From: an uncultured Lachnospiraceae bacterium
Lineage (GTDB): Bacteria > Bacillota > Clostridia > Lachnospirales > Lachnospiraceae
Assembly (NCBI GenBank): GCA_910578795.1
Contig: CAJTSD010000001.1
Location: 43,398 to 107,397 of the forward strand
Direction of reading: 5' to 3'
DNA length: 64,000 bases
Shown: positions 8,664 to 17,400 of the stretch, piece by piece
How positions within the stretch are numbered: position 1 is the first letter of the stretch
Layout of the letters: the number at the start of each line of letters is the position of its first letter
Translations under genes and position numbers: made by a program
The notes under the pieces: model-generated
Seen by the model: the letters and a program-made list of their open reading frames with translations, nothing else
What the model was told of the DNA's origin: nothing
Databases searched by the model: none

Positions 8664-9323
8664 TCATTTAGAATTATTCCCATCCATGATTTCTTCAATA
8701 TCTGCAAGCGTTTTTGCCACACCATAAAGCATCGGCAAAATCTCCTCGTCGGGCGGCGTTAAATCGGGCACCATGACAGGCTTGCATCCTGCCGCGTATG
8801 CGGATTTGATGCCGTTGGGCGAATCTTCCACCGCAATACAGTCCTGCGGTTTTTCGTTAATTTGTTCACAAGCATACAGATATACATCCGGTGCAGGTTT
8901 CCCGTTTGGAACCTGCTTTGCACTTACAATTTTGTCAAATTTTTCCTTAATACCGATTCTTTCCAAATGCTGATACGTTAGCTCTATCGGCGTTGCCGTC
9001 GCAACTGCCGTTTTAATGCCCTTATTCCGCAAAAATGCCAAAAGCCCATCAATTCCAGGCTTTTTTTCCAAACCGTATTTTGCAAGGCGCTCCGCCACCA
9101 GCTTCCGCCGCACCTCACGAATCGCAAAATAGTCAAAGCCCTCCCCGAAGATGTCCTTCATCAGCTTCGAGGCAAGCCTTGCATCCAGGCTGCGAAGAAG
9201 GAGCGCGTGCTGCCTTGTAAAATCAAAGCCGGCACTGCGCGCCGCCTCGCACCATGCCGCGTTATAATGTTTTTCCGTGTCAATGAGCACTCCATCCATG
9301 TCAAAAATTACTGCTTTTATCAT
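8664..9323 (-). CDS. HAD-family phosphatase / beta-phosphoglucomutase-like
   Basis: 219 residues from the ATG at 9323 (MIKAVIFDMDGVL). The frame is open for another 22 codons, but the family always begins just before the first motif and a GTGGA ribosome site precedes this ATG. Motif I 'DMDGVLIDTE' carries the nucleophile and general acid Asp, motif II is 'TATPIELT', and the motif III/IV area is 'AVEDSPNGIKSAYAAG'. A helical cap lies between motifs I and II, as in subfamily IA phosphatases and beta-phosphoglucomutases. Likely acts on a small phosphorylated metabolite; the substrate cannot be told. It ends in its own terminator. Confidence 0.85.
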   Translation of the reverse strand: MIKAVIFDMDGVLIDTEKHYNAAWCEAARSAGFDFTRQHALLLRSLDARLASKLMKDIFGEGFDYFAIREVRRKLVAERLAKYGLEKKPGIDGLLAFLRNKGIKTAVATATPIELTYQHLERIGIKEKFDKIVSAKQVPNGKPAPDVYLYACEQINEKPQDCIAVEDSPNGIKSAYAAGCKPVMVPDLTPPDEEILPMLYGVAKTLADIEEIMDGNNSK

Positions 9324-9407
9324 TTTTTCCACTTTCTTATACACGCCTTTTGTGCATATGTTGAAAAATTTCGATATATGATTTTTCAACCTTACAACCC
9401 TTATATT

Positions 9408-10670
9408 TTAATTTGCATACAGGATTTTCTCTTTCGGGACCTCCTGGTTTTGTTGGATAAGATTTAAAAGCGTGATGTAGTTTTTAATCATATCCCTTAC
9501 CGTAGTTTCCTCGCCCTCCGCAGCTTTATTGTACTGCTGCTTGAGAAAATAAATATAATCATCATGCTCAAGCTTTGGTGAGTAACCGTATAATATTCCG
9601 TGCATTTCCGCAAGCTTTTCCAACAGCACATACATCTCCCCCGGATTGAGTGCTGCAAGCTTGATCACAGGCGATGCCATATCGCGCAGCCCCGCCGCCC
9701 CCTCACCGGCAAAGGCTGTGTCCTCTAATCTTGATTTCAATGGTCCAAAGCTGAATACACCGCGCACAGGGTCCTCCATTGCATCCTTCGTCACACTGAT
9801 TATAATCCCGAGGTGTGACGCCTTGCCCTGCAGCGCATCATTGTAAATCGACAACAGCTTATTATAATTGTACTCTCTCCCCACGCGGCTGGGAATTTCA
9901 TACAATGTCGCAAGCTCATCTACGCATACATAAAGTCCGGTGTATCCTGCCTTTACCACGAAATCGGCAAACAGTTTCACAAAATCGTACCAGTTATCAT
10001 CCGTTATAATCAGATTCACCCCTAAATCCGTTTTCGCCTCTGTTCTGGTCTTATACTCCCCACAAAGCCAGCGCAGCGCTTTCTTCTGAAGCTCCATATC
10101 ACCTGTTCTGTGTCCCTTGTAATAAGAAGCAAGCACTTTTCCGAAATCAAAACCGTTTACCCTCTCTTCCATCGAAGAAGTAATTTTGTAGATTTTCTGA
10201 CTCACTCGCACGTCGAAAACTTCATGTCCCGGCACCAGCCCCTCATACTGTACCACCTCGTTTTCAAGCGTGCTAATCCACTTGTCAAGAATGAGCTGCA
10301 ATGCTCCATTGTCCGGGCATGCGTGTGTCGCCATGTTTCTGATTAATTCCTTATAGGTAGCAAGTCCCTGTCCCTTGTTTCCGACAAACCGCTTGTCTAC
10401 CGACAGCTCCACATCTGTCACAACGAAGTTTTTCTCCATCACGTGATTGCGCAACGCGTGCATGAGAAAGGTTTTGCCGCTTCCGTATTTCCCCTCAATA
10501 AAACGGACTGCCGCCCCACCCTGCTCAATAATCGAAACGTCCTGCAAAAGCGCCTGAATTTCATTTCTTCTCCCCACAGTAATGTATTCAAGCCCTATTC
10601 TTGGAACAACTCCGCCTTTTAAGGAATTTAAAACCGTGGCTGCTGTCGCCCTTGAGATCCCGCTGTCCAT
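9408..10670 (-). CDS. BrxD-like P-loop ATPase (DUF2791 / BrxC-BrxD family)
   Basis: 420 residues from the ATG at 10670, which has AAGGAGG 10 nt upstream; an earlier in-frame ATG exists but lacks such a site. Walker A is 'GKYGSGKT' (residues 60-67) and Walker B 'YVCVDELA' (Asp-Glu at ~251-252). Flanking segments 'GRRNEIQALLQD', 'FVVTDVELS', 'QGLATYKELIRNM' and the C-terminal 'LNPGEMYVLLEKLAEMHG' match the ATP-binding proteins called BrxD in some BREX phage-defence systems. The length is also that of BrxD. In BREX, BrxD works beside helicase and methylase genes; none are here. The only partner is the DUF4391-like gene 84 nt upstream. Family placement is fairly secure, function is inference. Confidence 0.8.
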   Translation of the reverse strand: MDSGISRATAATVLNSLKGGVVPRIGLEYITVGRRNEIQALLQDVSIIEQGGAAVRFIEGKYGSGKTFLMHALRNHVMEKNFVVTDVELSVDKRFVGNKGQGLATYKELIRNMATHACPDNGALQLILDKWISTLENEVVQYEGLVPGHEVFDVRVSQKIYKITSSMEERVNGFDFGKVLASYYKGHRTGDMELQKKALRWLCGEYKTRTEAKTDLGVNLIITDDNWYDFVKLFADFVVKAGYTGLYVCVDELATLYEIPSRVGREYNYNKLLSIYNDALQGKASHLGIIISVTKDAMEDPVRGVFSFGPLKSRLEDTAFAGEGAAGLRDMASPVIKLAALNPGEMYVLLEKLAEMHGILYGYSPKLEHDDYIYFLKQQYNKAAEGEETTVRDMIKNYITLLNLIQQNQEVPKEKILYAN

Positions 10671-10689
10671 ACAACCCATTCCTCCTTCT

Positions 10690-10711
10690 GTGTGAAATTG
10701 AAATTTCACAC
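10690..10711 (-). promoter_or_regulatory. 22-bp perfect inverted repeat before the ATPase
   Basis: GTGTGAAATT (10690-10699) and AATTTCACAC (10702-10711) are perfect inverse copies around a 2-bp centre. The element ends 2 nt before the ribosome site of the ATPase gene. The close spacing fits an operator or RNA stem controlling that gene. Confidence 0.7.
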
Positions 10712-10719
10712 GATCTATG

Positions 10720-10742
10720 TAAAAAAATTGAAAACTTCAATT
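10720..10742 (-). terminator. AT-rich stem with T-run between DUF4391 and ATPase genes
   Basis: On the minus strand AATTGAA, a GTT loop and TTCAATT are followed by a run of T (7 A on plus, 10721-10727). The stem has only two G-C pairs, so it would be a leaky terminator or attenuator rather than a full stop. Confidence 0.45.
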
Positions 10743-10754
10743 CTTTTACCAAAT

Positions 10755-11387
10755 TTAAACAACCCTCAGCTGTGACTGCACAAAGTCTGCGTCAGCCCTG
10801 ATTCTGTCAAGGTTTTCAAGGCTAAACTCAAATGTCATCTTTTCCTCTTCCCTTTCATGGCTTAGCCGCTCAAATGCCTTCTCAATCATGATTATCCGCT
10901 TCTGCTGGCGAATCATCGCAAAAATTCGTTTATGAATCTGCTCCGTACTCTTATCACTGTCCGTCGCATAATCAATCAGCTCAATCATACGTTCCGCATC
11001 ATACGGATAAAAATCCGTCGCACACATTTTTCCTGCGCCCGCTTCCCCTACCGGAATAAAAACACCCATCGAAAGCTCTCCGTCACACAGGTATGTAATC
11101 ACCATCGGTCTATGGATGAGCCCCGCGAAAACCTCTGTCAGCAAATCGGGCGAAACTTTGGTTTTGAGCTGAACCTCAAATACGGACATCCCTTTCTCCC
11201 GCACGAGCTCCACTACGTTGGTGATGCCTTCCTTATCTACAAGATGATAGCACCATTCTACACTCGCAATCGCACTCTCAAAAATCCGGCGGCATTTTAA
11301 ATTATCGATTTTATCAAATAAGGTCTTTAAAGGCATTCCCTTCTCGACCTTGTATTGTCTTGGAATATTATAACGTCCCTCGCTCAT
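10755..11387 (-). CDS. DUF4391-like protein
   Basis: 210 residues from the ATG at 11387, which has GGAGG 5 nt upstream; the frame is open for 13 more codons. The core 'LFDKIDNLKCRRIFESAIASVEW' then 'VFEVQLKTKVSPDLLTEVFAGLIHRPMVITYL' follows the pattern of DUF4391: a short helix, a Trp-containing strand, then a strand with 'FE-x-Q-L-K' and a 'pilF' type strand. The strand and Lys-rich order is reminiscent of a nuclease-like fold, but I see no complete PD-(D/E)xK set and do not claim one. The C-terminus (~170-210) is a charged helix. DUF4391 genes are often found beside defence-type helicases and ATPases. Here it is upstream of the BrxD-like ATPase on the same strand. Confidence 0.6.
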   Translation of the reverse strand: MSEGRYNIPRQYKVEKGMPLKTLFDKIDNLKCRRIFESAIASVEWCYHLVDKEGITNVVELVREKGMSVFEVQLKTKVSPDLLTEVFAGLIHRPMVITYLCDGELSMGVFIPVGEAGAGKMCATDFYPYDAERMIELIDYATDSDKSTEQIHKRIFAMIRQQKRIIMIEKAFERLSHEREEEKMTFEFSLENLDRIRADADFVQSQLRVV

Positions 11388-11565
11388 GAAATCCTCCATT
11401 ATTATGATTGCTATAAGCTCTGCCAATGCTTATAATTTATCGTTGTAAACATGTTATGTAAATCATTTTAGGCTATTATAATATATTATTCAAAAAATTT
11501 CTACAATTCGCGCAATTTTCTTTAAACTTTGTTAAAACTGTCGGACGATACCGTCGTTTCGTGCC

Positions 11566-11613
11566 AAAAAACGCGCAATATTTTGTCAAATTGACATAAA
11601 TACTGCGCGTTTT
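11566..11613 (-). terminator. Terminator after the BlaR1-like gene
   Basis: Long stem: AACGCGCA on one side and TGCGCGTT on the other, continued inward by GTCAA / TTGAC with one bulge. On the minus strand GCGCG is followed by TTTTTT (11565-11571). It starts 14 nt beyond the BlaR1-like stop. Confidence 0.85.
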
Positions 11614-11626
11614 CGTAATTGTTAAG

Positions 11627-13045
11627 TTATTGGACATCCACGTACTCTTTCCTCACCCATGCTTCAAGACCGTCTTCCCCTGATACAAATATATGATAAA
11701 ATCCTTTTTCCTCTGACAGAATCGTCACCTTTTGTCCTTCCTTTAGAAGACCGATAACCGCCGCATCTACTGCTGCCCCCTCTCTTGCCTTGAGTGCGTC
11801 AGTATTTACTGTTCCCGAAGAGGTTTCTTTAAATTCAATGACATCCATGTTAATATCTGTATTGACAACACCCGTTTCGTCCCCTTCTTCCTCCATATTA
11901 AGCTCGTCCATACACTCAAAGCTTATCTGACCCTTTGAAATTGCAATTGTTATTTTATCATTGCTGTTTTCCGTTTTTTCTGTGTCCACGGACGTTGCAG
12001 ACTTAGACGTTGCAGACGCTGAGGTTGCAAACGCAGCCGTTATGCCAACAATTAAAATAACAGACAACATTATTGTGGTAACAGACGTTTTCTTTATTTT
12101 CATAATCGCTATAATCCTTTCTTCAATTGCATTTTTACTAAAATTGTTACAAAGAGGCATCAGACCGCTTTTCCGCGCCTCCATATCAATCAGCATATTT
12201 GCATATGTCTTTTTTGACGCTTCCCCGAGACGGCGCACCACGCTTTCATCGCAGGCAAGCTCAATATCGCGCTGCAGCAGGATATACATCACCCACACAA
12301 GCGGATTGAACCAATGCACACAGAGTGCCAGCGCAGCAATCAGCTTAAACACGCTGTCATGGCGGCAGATATGCACATACTCATGCAGGAGGACATATTG
12401 CAGCTGCTCTGTATTGCCCCAGTCCGTCTTTTTCGGCATTAAAATAACAGGGTGAATAATTCCGTAAGACAGCGGCGCCGCAATGCGGTTGGATTGTCTA
12501 ACCAAAACAGGGTGCGTTTTCAAATGTGTTTTTTGCCACTGCTCCACAAAAGCATTCTGAATCGGCAGGGAGGTTTGGAATGCAAAACGCCAGTACAGGT
12601 AGGAACCCACGAAATACATAGCAATTGTTATCATTCCAACAAACCAAATAATCCATGTTATCGAAATAGCAATTTCAGGACTTGTCGGTTGTTGCTGCAA
12701 TTTGTCTGTTTGCCCTGTCTGTTCGTGGGGCGCCCATTCAATAACGTATGGTATTTTATTTACAGAAAAAGGCGCAGATACTTTATCCATTGTGGTTTTC
12801 CTATAATCAGTATGAACCGCATCTGCTGCACTGCCAAAATTTCCACTGACCAACGTTTTCGGGCTTACCCAAGTATAGACGCTCACTTCGGACGGCACAG
12901 AGTACGGAATAAGCAGCCGCAGCAGGACAATGCCCCATAAAATCAAAAACGTTTTTTTCGGCAGCCTGTTAATCGCCGCCGCGCGGATTACTGCAATAAC
13001 AAGAATCAGGACTGCGCCGGAAAAGGTCATTTGCAATAAATTCAT
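11627..13045 (-). CDS. BlaR1/MecR1-type M56 membrane protease with SH3b tail
   Basis: 472 residues. Membrane helices at ~5-25, ~33-50, ~130-155 and ~325-345. The cytoplasmic M56 metalloprotease domain has 'LLHEYVHICRHDS' (HExxH zinc motif) and 'DIELACDESVVRR' (third ligand region). In BlaR1/MecR1 an extracellular penicillin-binding sensor follows the last helix; here that place is taken by a short Ser/Thr/Glu linker and a ~60-residue SH3b-like domain (ALKAREGAAVDAAVIGLLKEGQKVTIL...VRKEYVDVQ). So the likely ligand is a cell-wall fragment or peptide rather than a beta-lactam. It lies 32 nt after the BlaI-type repressor gene, presumably its proteolytic target through the usual BlaR1/BlaI mechanism. 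Confidence 0.88.
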   Translation of the reverse strand: MNLLQMTFSGAVLILVIAVIRAAAINRLPKKTFLILWGIVLLRLLIPYSVPSEVSVYTWVSPKTLVSGNFGSAADAVHTDYRKTTMDKVSAPFSVNKIPYVIEWAPHEQTGQTDKLQQQPTSPEIAISITWIIWFVGMITIAMYFVGSYLYWRFAFQTSLPIQNAFVEQWQKTHLKTHPVLVRQSNRIAAPLSYGIIHPVILMPKKTDWGNTEQLQYVLLHEYVHICRHDSVFKLIAALALCVHWFNPLVWVMYILLQRDIELACDESVVRRLGEASKKTYANMLIDMEARKSGLMPLCNNFSKNAIEERIIAIMKIKKTSVTTIMLSVILIVGITAAFATSASATSKSATSVDTEKTENSNDKITIAISKGQISFECMDELNMEEEGDETGVVNTDINMDVIEFKETSSGTVNTDALKAREGAAVDAAVIGLLKEGQKVTILSEEKGFYHIFVSGEDGLEAWVRKEYVDVQ

Positions 13046-13077
13046 TACTTTTTATCCCCCATTTCTACATAGCCCGA

Positions 13078-13452
13078 TCATTCTTCTAAATTCCCTACAA
13101 TCTGTCTCAGCTTCTCAATCTGCTCCGCCGAAAGCTTTTTCCTTCCCAGCAAAGCCGCAAACAGCTTATCGGCGGAGCCGTCGTAAATTTTGTTAATCAG
13201 CTCGTTTGTTTCCGCCTCCTGCACCGCTTCCTTCGGAATCAGCGCATGGCACATGAAATTTGGTTCAGAACGTTCAATTGCGCCTTTCTTAATGCATCTT
13301 TTAATCAACGTATAAGTGGTGTTCATGTTCCAACCGATTTCTTCCTTCAATATGTCCGATATGCGCTTTGCCGTCGTATCCCCCTGCTGCCAAAGTACAC
13401 TCATAACCTTTAGTTCCGAATCAAAAAGCTTTATGTCCATTTTTGCCTCCAA
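13078..13452 (-). CDS. BlaI/MecI/CopY-family transcriptional repressor
   Basis: 124 residues. Winged helix at ~1-75 ('LFDSELKVMSVLWQQGDTTAKRISD' and 'NTTYTLIKRCIKKGAIER'), the BlaI/MecI pattern, followed by a dimerisation helix region ('KLFAALLGRKKLSAEQIEKLRQIV'). Members bind palindromes as dimers and are cleaved when the paired BlaR1-type sensor is activated. Two palindromes around its promoter (13503-13513 and 13556-13566) are very likely its operators, so the pair should be autoregulated. No beta-lactamase gene is adjacent. Confidence 0.92.
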   Translation of the reverse strand: MEAKMDIKLFDSELKVMSVLWQQGDTTAKRISDILKEEIGWNMNTTYTLIKRCIKKGAIERSEPNFMCHALIPKEAVQEAETNELINKIYDGSADKLFAALLGRKKLSAEQIEKLRQIVGNLEE

Positions 13453-13502
13453 TCTTGTCCGTTAAAAAACTTTGTTGTTTTCAGCGGAACATCTTTAGCA
13501 CG

Positions 13503-13566
13503 ACTACAGTAGTTTGTGTGGTTTTATAATACCTTCTTTTTGTGTGGTTGTCAATACTACTGTAGT
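13503..13566 (-). promoter_or_regulatory. Promoter of the BlaI/BlaR1 pair with two flanking operators
   Basis: On the minus strand TTGACA (13549-13554) and TATTAT (13526-13531) are 17 bp apart. ACTACAGTAGT (13503-13513) lies just downstream of the -10 and a second ACTAC-N-GTAGT (13556-13566) lies just upstream of the -35. Centres are 53 bp apart, about five helical turns. ACTACNGTAGT resembles the TACA/TGTA operators of BlaI and CopY. Confidence 0.85.
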
Positions 13567-13593
13567 AGTTTGTTCACTTTAGGTGCCCGTGTG

Positions 13594-13639
13594 CATAAAA
13601 AAACAGGAAAACATCCTATTTTCAGTCGTTTTCCTGTTT
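13594..13639 (-). terminator. Terminator of the mini-gene unit
   Basis: AAACAGGAAAAC and GTTTTCCTGTTT form a perfect 12-bp stem with a ~15-nt loop; on the minus strand it is followed by seven T. It begins 10 nt beyond the 27-codon ORF. Confidence 0.85.
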
Positions 13640-13648
13640 ACTTACGCA

Positions 13649-13732
13649 TTATTCCTTAATTCTGTCAAGTTCTGTAAGATTTACCCCCAAGCTTGATAAC
13701 GTTACCTTCAATTCAATATACCGTTTATGCAT
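13649..13732 (-). CDS. Possible 27-residue mini-protein gene
   Basis: A 27-codon ORF (starting MHKRYIELKVTLSSL, ending LTELDRIKE) sits between a strong minus-strand promoter (13780-13808) and a strong terminator (13594-13639), with AGGA 10 nt before the ATG. The peptide is charged and probably helical; I do not recognise it. The unit is complete in ~190 nt, so it could equally be a small RNA with an incidental ORF. It follows the toxin gene on the same strand but has its own promoter. Confidence 0.4.
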   Translation of the reverse strand: MHKRYIELKVTLSSLGVNLTELDRIKE

Positions 13733-13779
13733 TGCACTCGCTTCCTAATCTGCTATTTCCTGCAACATTTGATATTTAT

Positions 13780-13808
13780 ATTATAACAAATGGCTAAAAC
13801 AGTGTAAA
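13780..13808 (-). promoter_or_regulatory. Promoter of the mini-gene unit
   Basis: TTTACA (13803-13808 read on minus) and TATAAT (13780-13785) are 17 bp apart. It lies just after the toxin stop and 48 nt before the mini-ORF. Confidence 0.7.
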
Positions 13809-13818
13809 GTCCAACATT

Positions 13819-14139
13819 TTACCGCCCATTCACATATTCCGCCGCCAACTCCGAAAAACTCTGATATAACTCCATAACCTTCACGGCATTGTCCTCTATA
13901 AAGTACAGGAAATAATTTTTATGCGAATAAATAAGAAAATATTTTTCAAACGCTTCGTCCACATCATATATTGTTTTTATCGGTATACCCGTATTAGAAA
14001 ATACAAGCCGCGTCTCAAAACCGTCTAAAACAGCTAAAAACTGTTTTTTCCCAATCTTTTCCCCACAAAGCTCTATCAATCTGTCTTTTAATGCCACCAG
14101 TTTTTCCTGCACTACAGGAGCATAAATAATTTCATACAT
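13819..14139 (-). CDS. RelE/ParE-family toxin
   Basis: 106 residues, 2 nt after the antitoxin gene. The fold pattern is that of RelE/ParE: N-terminal 'MYEIIYAPVVQEKLVALKDRLI' (strand then two helices), central 'TGIPIKTIYDVDEAFEKYFLIYSHKNYFLYFIEDNAVKVMELYQS' (three- to four-stranded sheet). The terminal strand 'VKVMELYQS' replaces the usual '...v..v.h.R' so catalytic residues for mRNA cleavage are not clear; a gyrase-type ParE activity or degenerate toxin is possible. Paired size and order (antitoxin first) fit a type II system. Confidence 0.8.
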   Translation of the reverse strand: MYEIIYAPVVQEKLVALKDRLIELCGEKIGKKQFLAVLDGFETRLVFSNTGIPIKTIYDVDEAFEKYFLIYSHKNYFLYFIEDNAVKVMELYQSFSELAAEYVNGR

Positions 14140-14141
14140 AC

Positions 14142-14360
14142 TTAAACCCCTAGCGTTTTCCGAAGCTGCGCAGAAGAACTCCCGCCTTCCAACTCCATTC
14201 GATGTTCCGATTTTCGCAAATCATCCTTCACCTGTTCCCATGCAGCATCTTTTTTTCTCCGCTTGGAATACTCCAACACATTATCCACATAAACCTCAAC
14301 CATACGATATTCGTCCTGTGATAAAGTATCTATTTTCTGCGTAAGCTCTGCCGTAATCAT
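14142..14360 (-). CDS. Antitoxin of the RelE/ParE-type pair
   Basis: 72 residues from the ATG at 14360 (MITAELTQKIDTL), which has AAGGGA 4-5 nt upstream; an upstream in-frame ATG exists without a better site. Residues 1-35 suggest a small helical module ('QDEYRMVEVYVDNVLEYSKRRKK') and the acidic/Ser-rich C-terminus is the likely toxin-wrapping tail. The family is not certain. An imperfect palindrome with TATAAT in its centre lies at 14408-14421, a candidate autoregulated promoter. Confidence 0.75.
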   Translation of the reverse strand: MITAELTQKIDTLSQDEYRMVEVYVDNVLEYSKRRKKDAAWEQVKDDLRKSEHRMELEGGSSSAQLRKTLGV

Positions 14361-14463
14361 AAAATCCCTTCTTTCTTCCATAAATCTTTCTTCATAAATC
14401 ACCTATTCCTATTATAACAGGACGACAAATAAATTGCATACGTATTGTCGTTTTGAACTTCCC

Positions 14464-17400
14464 CTACTCATACAACCCCGCCATGTCCTCCAACACCCTA
14501 TTCGTATGCTCCATCATCAGCTCCGCCTCTTTCTCCACCAGCCCGTACTTTTTATAGCGAAACACAAAATTCGGCGTCCCTTTTGCACTGAACTCCATCG
14601 TTCCCTGATAACGCCCCATAAATTCCGGCAGCTTTTCCACATGGACAGGCGCATACGCCTCCATAAAGAACGTAATCTGCCCAACTTTTCCTTTGATTTC
14701 CGTCACATACCGCTTATGCGCCGTCACCCTGATTAGTGAAATTTTTATCAAATTCTCCACGGACTTTGGCACATTCCCAAACCGGTCCTTGAGCTCCTTG
14801 CGCATATCATCGCACTCCGCCTCATTTTCAAGGCTCGCAATCCGCTTATAAATATCAAGCTTCTGCACCTCGTTCACAATATACGAAGCCGGGATAAACG
14901 CGTCCACGTCCATATCCACATACGTGTTGAAATCCTCGTCCGCCGTCTTCACACCCTTGAGCGTTTTCACCGCCTCATTGAGCATCTTGCAGTACAGGTC
15001 GTACCCGACCGCCTCCATATGCCCGTGCTGCCGCTCGCCCAAAAGATTTCCCGCACCCCGGATTTCAAGGTCGCGCATCGCAATCTTAAAGCCGCTGCCC
15101 AAATCCGTAAACTCCTTAATCGCCTGCAGCCGCTTCTCCGCCACCTCCTTTAGCATCTTATCCTTCTTGTACATCAAAAACGCGTACGCCGTGCGGTTCG
15201 ACCTGCCTACCCTTCCGCGAAGCTGATAAAGCTGCGAAAGCCCCATATTGTCCGAGTCATGAATAATCATCGTATTCACATTGGAAATATCCAGCCCCGT
15301 TTCAATAATCGTCGTCGAAACAAGCACATCAATCTCCCCGTTGATAAACTCAAACATAATCTTCTCCAGCTCATGCTCCTTCATCTGCCCATGCGCAAAC
15401 GCCACGTTCGCCTCCGGCACAAGCTTTGCAATCCGGTCCGTCACATCATCAATATTATTCACACGGTTGTAGACATAATAAACCTGCCCGCCCCTGGAAA
15501 GCTCACGCAAAATCGCCTCTCGCACAAGCTCCTCGTTATACTCCATCACATACGTCTGAATCGGCTGCCGCTCGCCAGGCGCCTCCTCCAAAACGCTCAT
15601 ATCCCGAATCCCCAAAAGGCTCATGTGCAACGTACGCGGAATCGGCGTCGCCGTCAGCGTCAATACGTCCACATCATCTTTCATCTGCTTAATCTTCTCC
15701 TTGTGGCGCACACCGAACCGCTGCTCCTCGTCAATAATCAAAAGCCCCAGTTCCTTGTACTTCACGTCCTCCGACAGCAGCCTGTGCGTTCCGATCACAA
15801 TATCCACCGTTCCTTTTAAAAGACCATATATGGTCTTTTTCATCTCACCCGCCGTCCGAAACCGCGACATCATCTCCACCGTCACCGGAAAATCCTTCAT
15901 GCGCTGCAAAAACGTATTGTAGTGCTGCTGCGCAAGAATCGTCGTCGGCACAAGATATGCCACCTGCTTTCCGTCCTGCACTGCCTTAAACGCCGCGCGA
16001 ATCGCAATTTCCGTCTTCCCGTAGCCGACATCGCCGCAAATCAGGCGGTCCATAATGCGCGGACTTTCCATATCACTCTTCGTCGCCTCAATCGCAAGCA
16101 GCTGGTCGTCCGTCTCCTCAAACGGAAACATCTCCTCAAACTCCTGCTGCCACACTGTATCCTTGCTGAACACAAAGCCCTGCTTCTTCTGCCGCACCGC
16201 ATACAGCTCCACCAAGTCCCTTGCAATCTCATTGACCGCAGTCTTCACCCGCGACTTTGTCTTTGCCCACTCCTGCGTGCCAAGCTTGTTGAGCTTCGGC
16301 TTCTTTGCCGCGTCCGCCGCCGCATACTTCTGTATAACGTCAAGCCCCGTCGCCAAAATATAAAGGTTGCCGCCGTCACGGTACGCAATCTTGATATAAT
16401 CCTTTACAACCTTGTCAACCTCAACCTTCTCAATCCCCTTGTAAATGCCCAACCCGTGGTTTTCATGCACCACATAGTCGCCCACCTTGAGGTCGGAAAA
16501 GTCCTGTATCTTAACGCCGCCGCTAAAGCTTTTCTTGCGTTTCTTTTTCTTTTGCTGCTTTCCGAAAATATCCGTTTCCGAAATTACCGCAAGCTTTAAA
16601 TACGGATATTCAAACCCCTTCAGAGCCGAACCGTGATACGTGATAATCTCACCCGGCTGCTGCGCACGCTCACAGTCCTCCGTGTAAAACGCACCAATCC
16701 CCTCGTCCATCAAATCGCTGGCAAGTCTTTTTGCGCGCGTTGCGGACGTCGACAACAGCAAAACGCGGAACCCTTTCTTTTTATAAATCTTCAAATCCTT
16801 CACAAGCTCCGGAAAGCTGTTATTATAGGAAGAAATATTGCGCGCATTCACCGAAAAACGATTTGCGAACCGCAATCCAAAATTCTTAAACTCCATCGTG
16901 GAAAGCGCCAAAACACGCATTCCCTCAAGCCGCGCCATAATCTGCGGCACGCCAAAAAGCACGTCCTGCTGCTTTGGAAGAATATATCCGCCCATCGCCC
17001 TGCTCGACATGCTCTCACGAAACTCCAGCTCCACCGCCCGCGCATGCTCCTCCACCCGCAGCGGCTCGTCAATGTAAACGCAGCACTTCCTGTCTGCAAA
17101 AAAGTCCGCAAACGACATCGTATTTTCATAAAAATATCCAAGAAAGCTCTCCAAATTGATATAGCTTTGAAACTGCGTCACCTGCTCCTTCAAATCCTGA
17201 ATATACAGCTCCAGCCGGTGCGCCTCCTCCGGCTTCGTATTCTTGCGAAAATACGCCGCCCGCTCCTTGCAGTCCCGTTCAATCTGATGAAACCCCTTAT
17301 CAAGACTTTTTTGGGAGAGAATCAGCTCCGTCGCCGGATAAACTGACACATGTGTCATATTTTCCTCAATAGATCGCTGGCTTAAAACGTCAAACGACCG

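Noticed and set aside
8543..8725. 60-codon minus ORF after the HAD gene
   Set aside because: It overlaps the HAD end and reads through the terminator stem; no ribosome site.
10690..10711. Crp site at the TGTGA...TCACA palindrome before the ATPase
   Set aside because: The half-sites are 10 bp apart rather than 6, so Crp would not fit.
15922..17346. Long plus-strand ORFs opposite mfd
   Set aside because: They read as Arg/Leu/His-rich shadow protein of a highly conserved gene.
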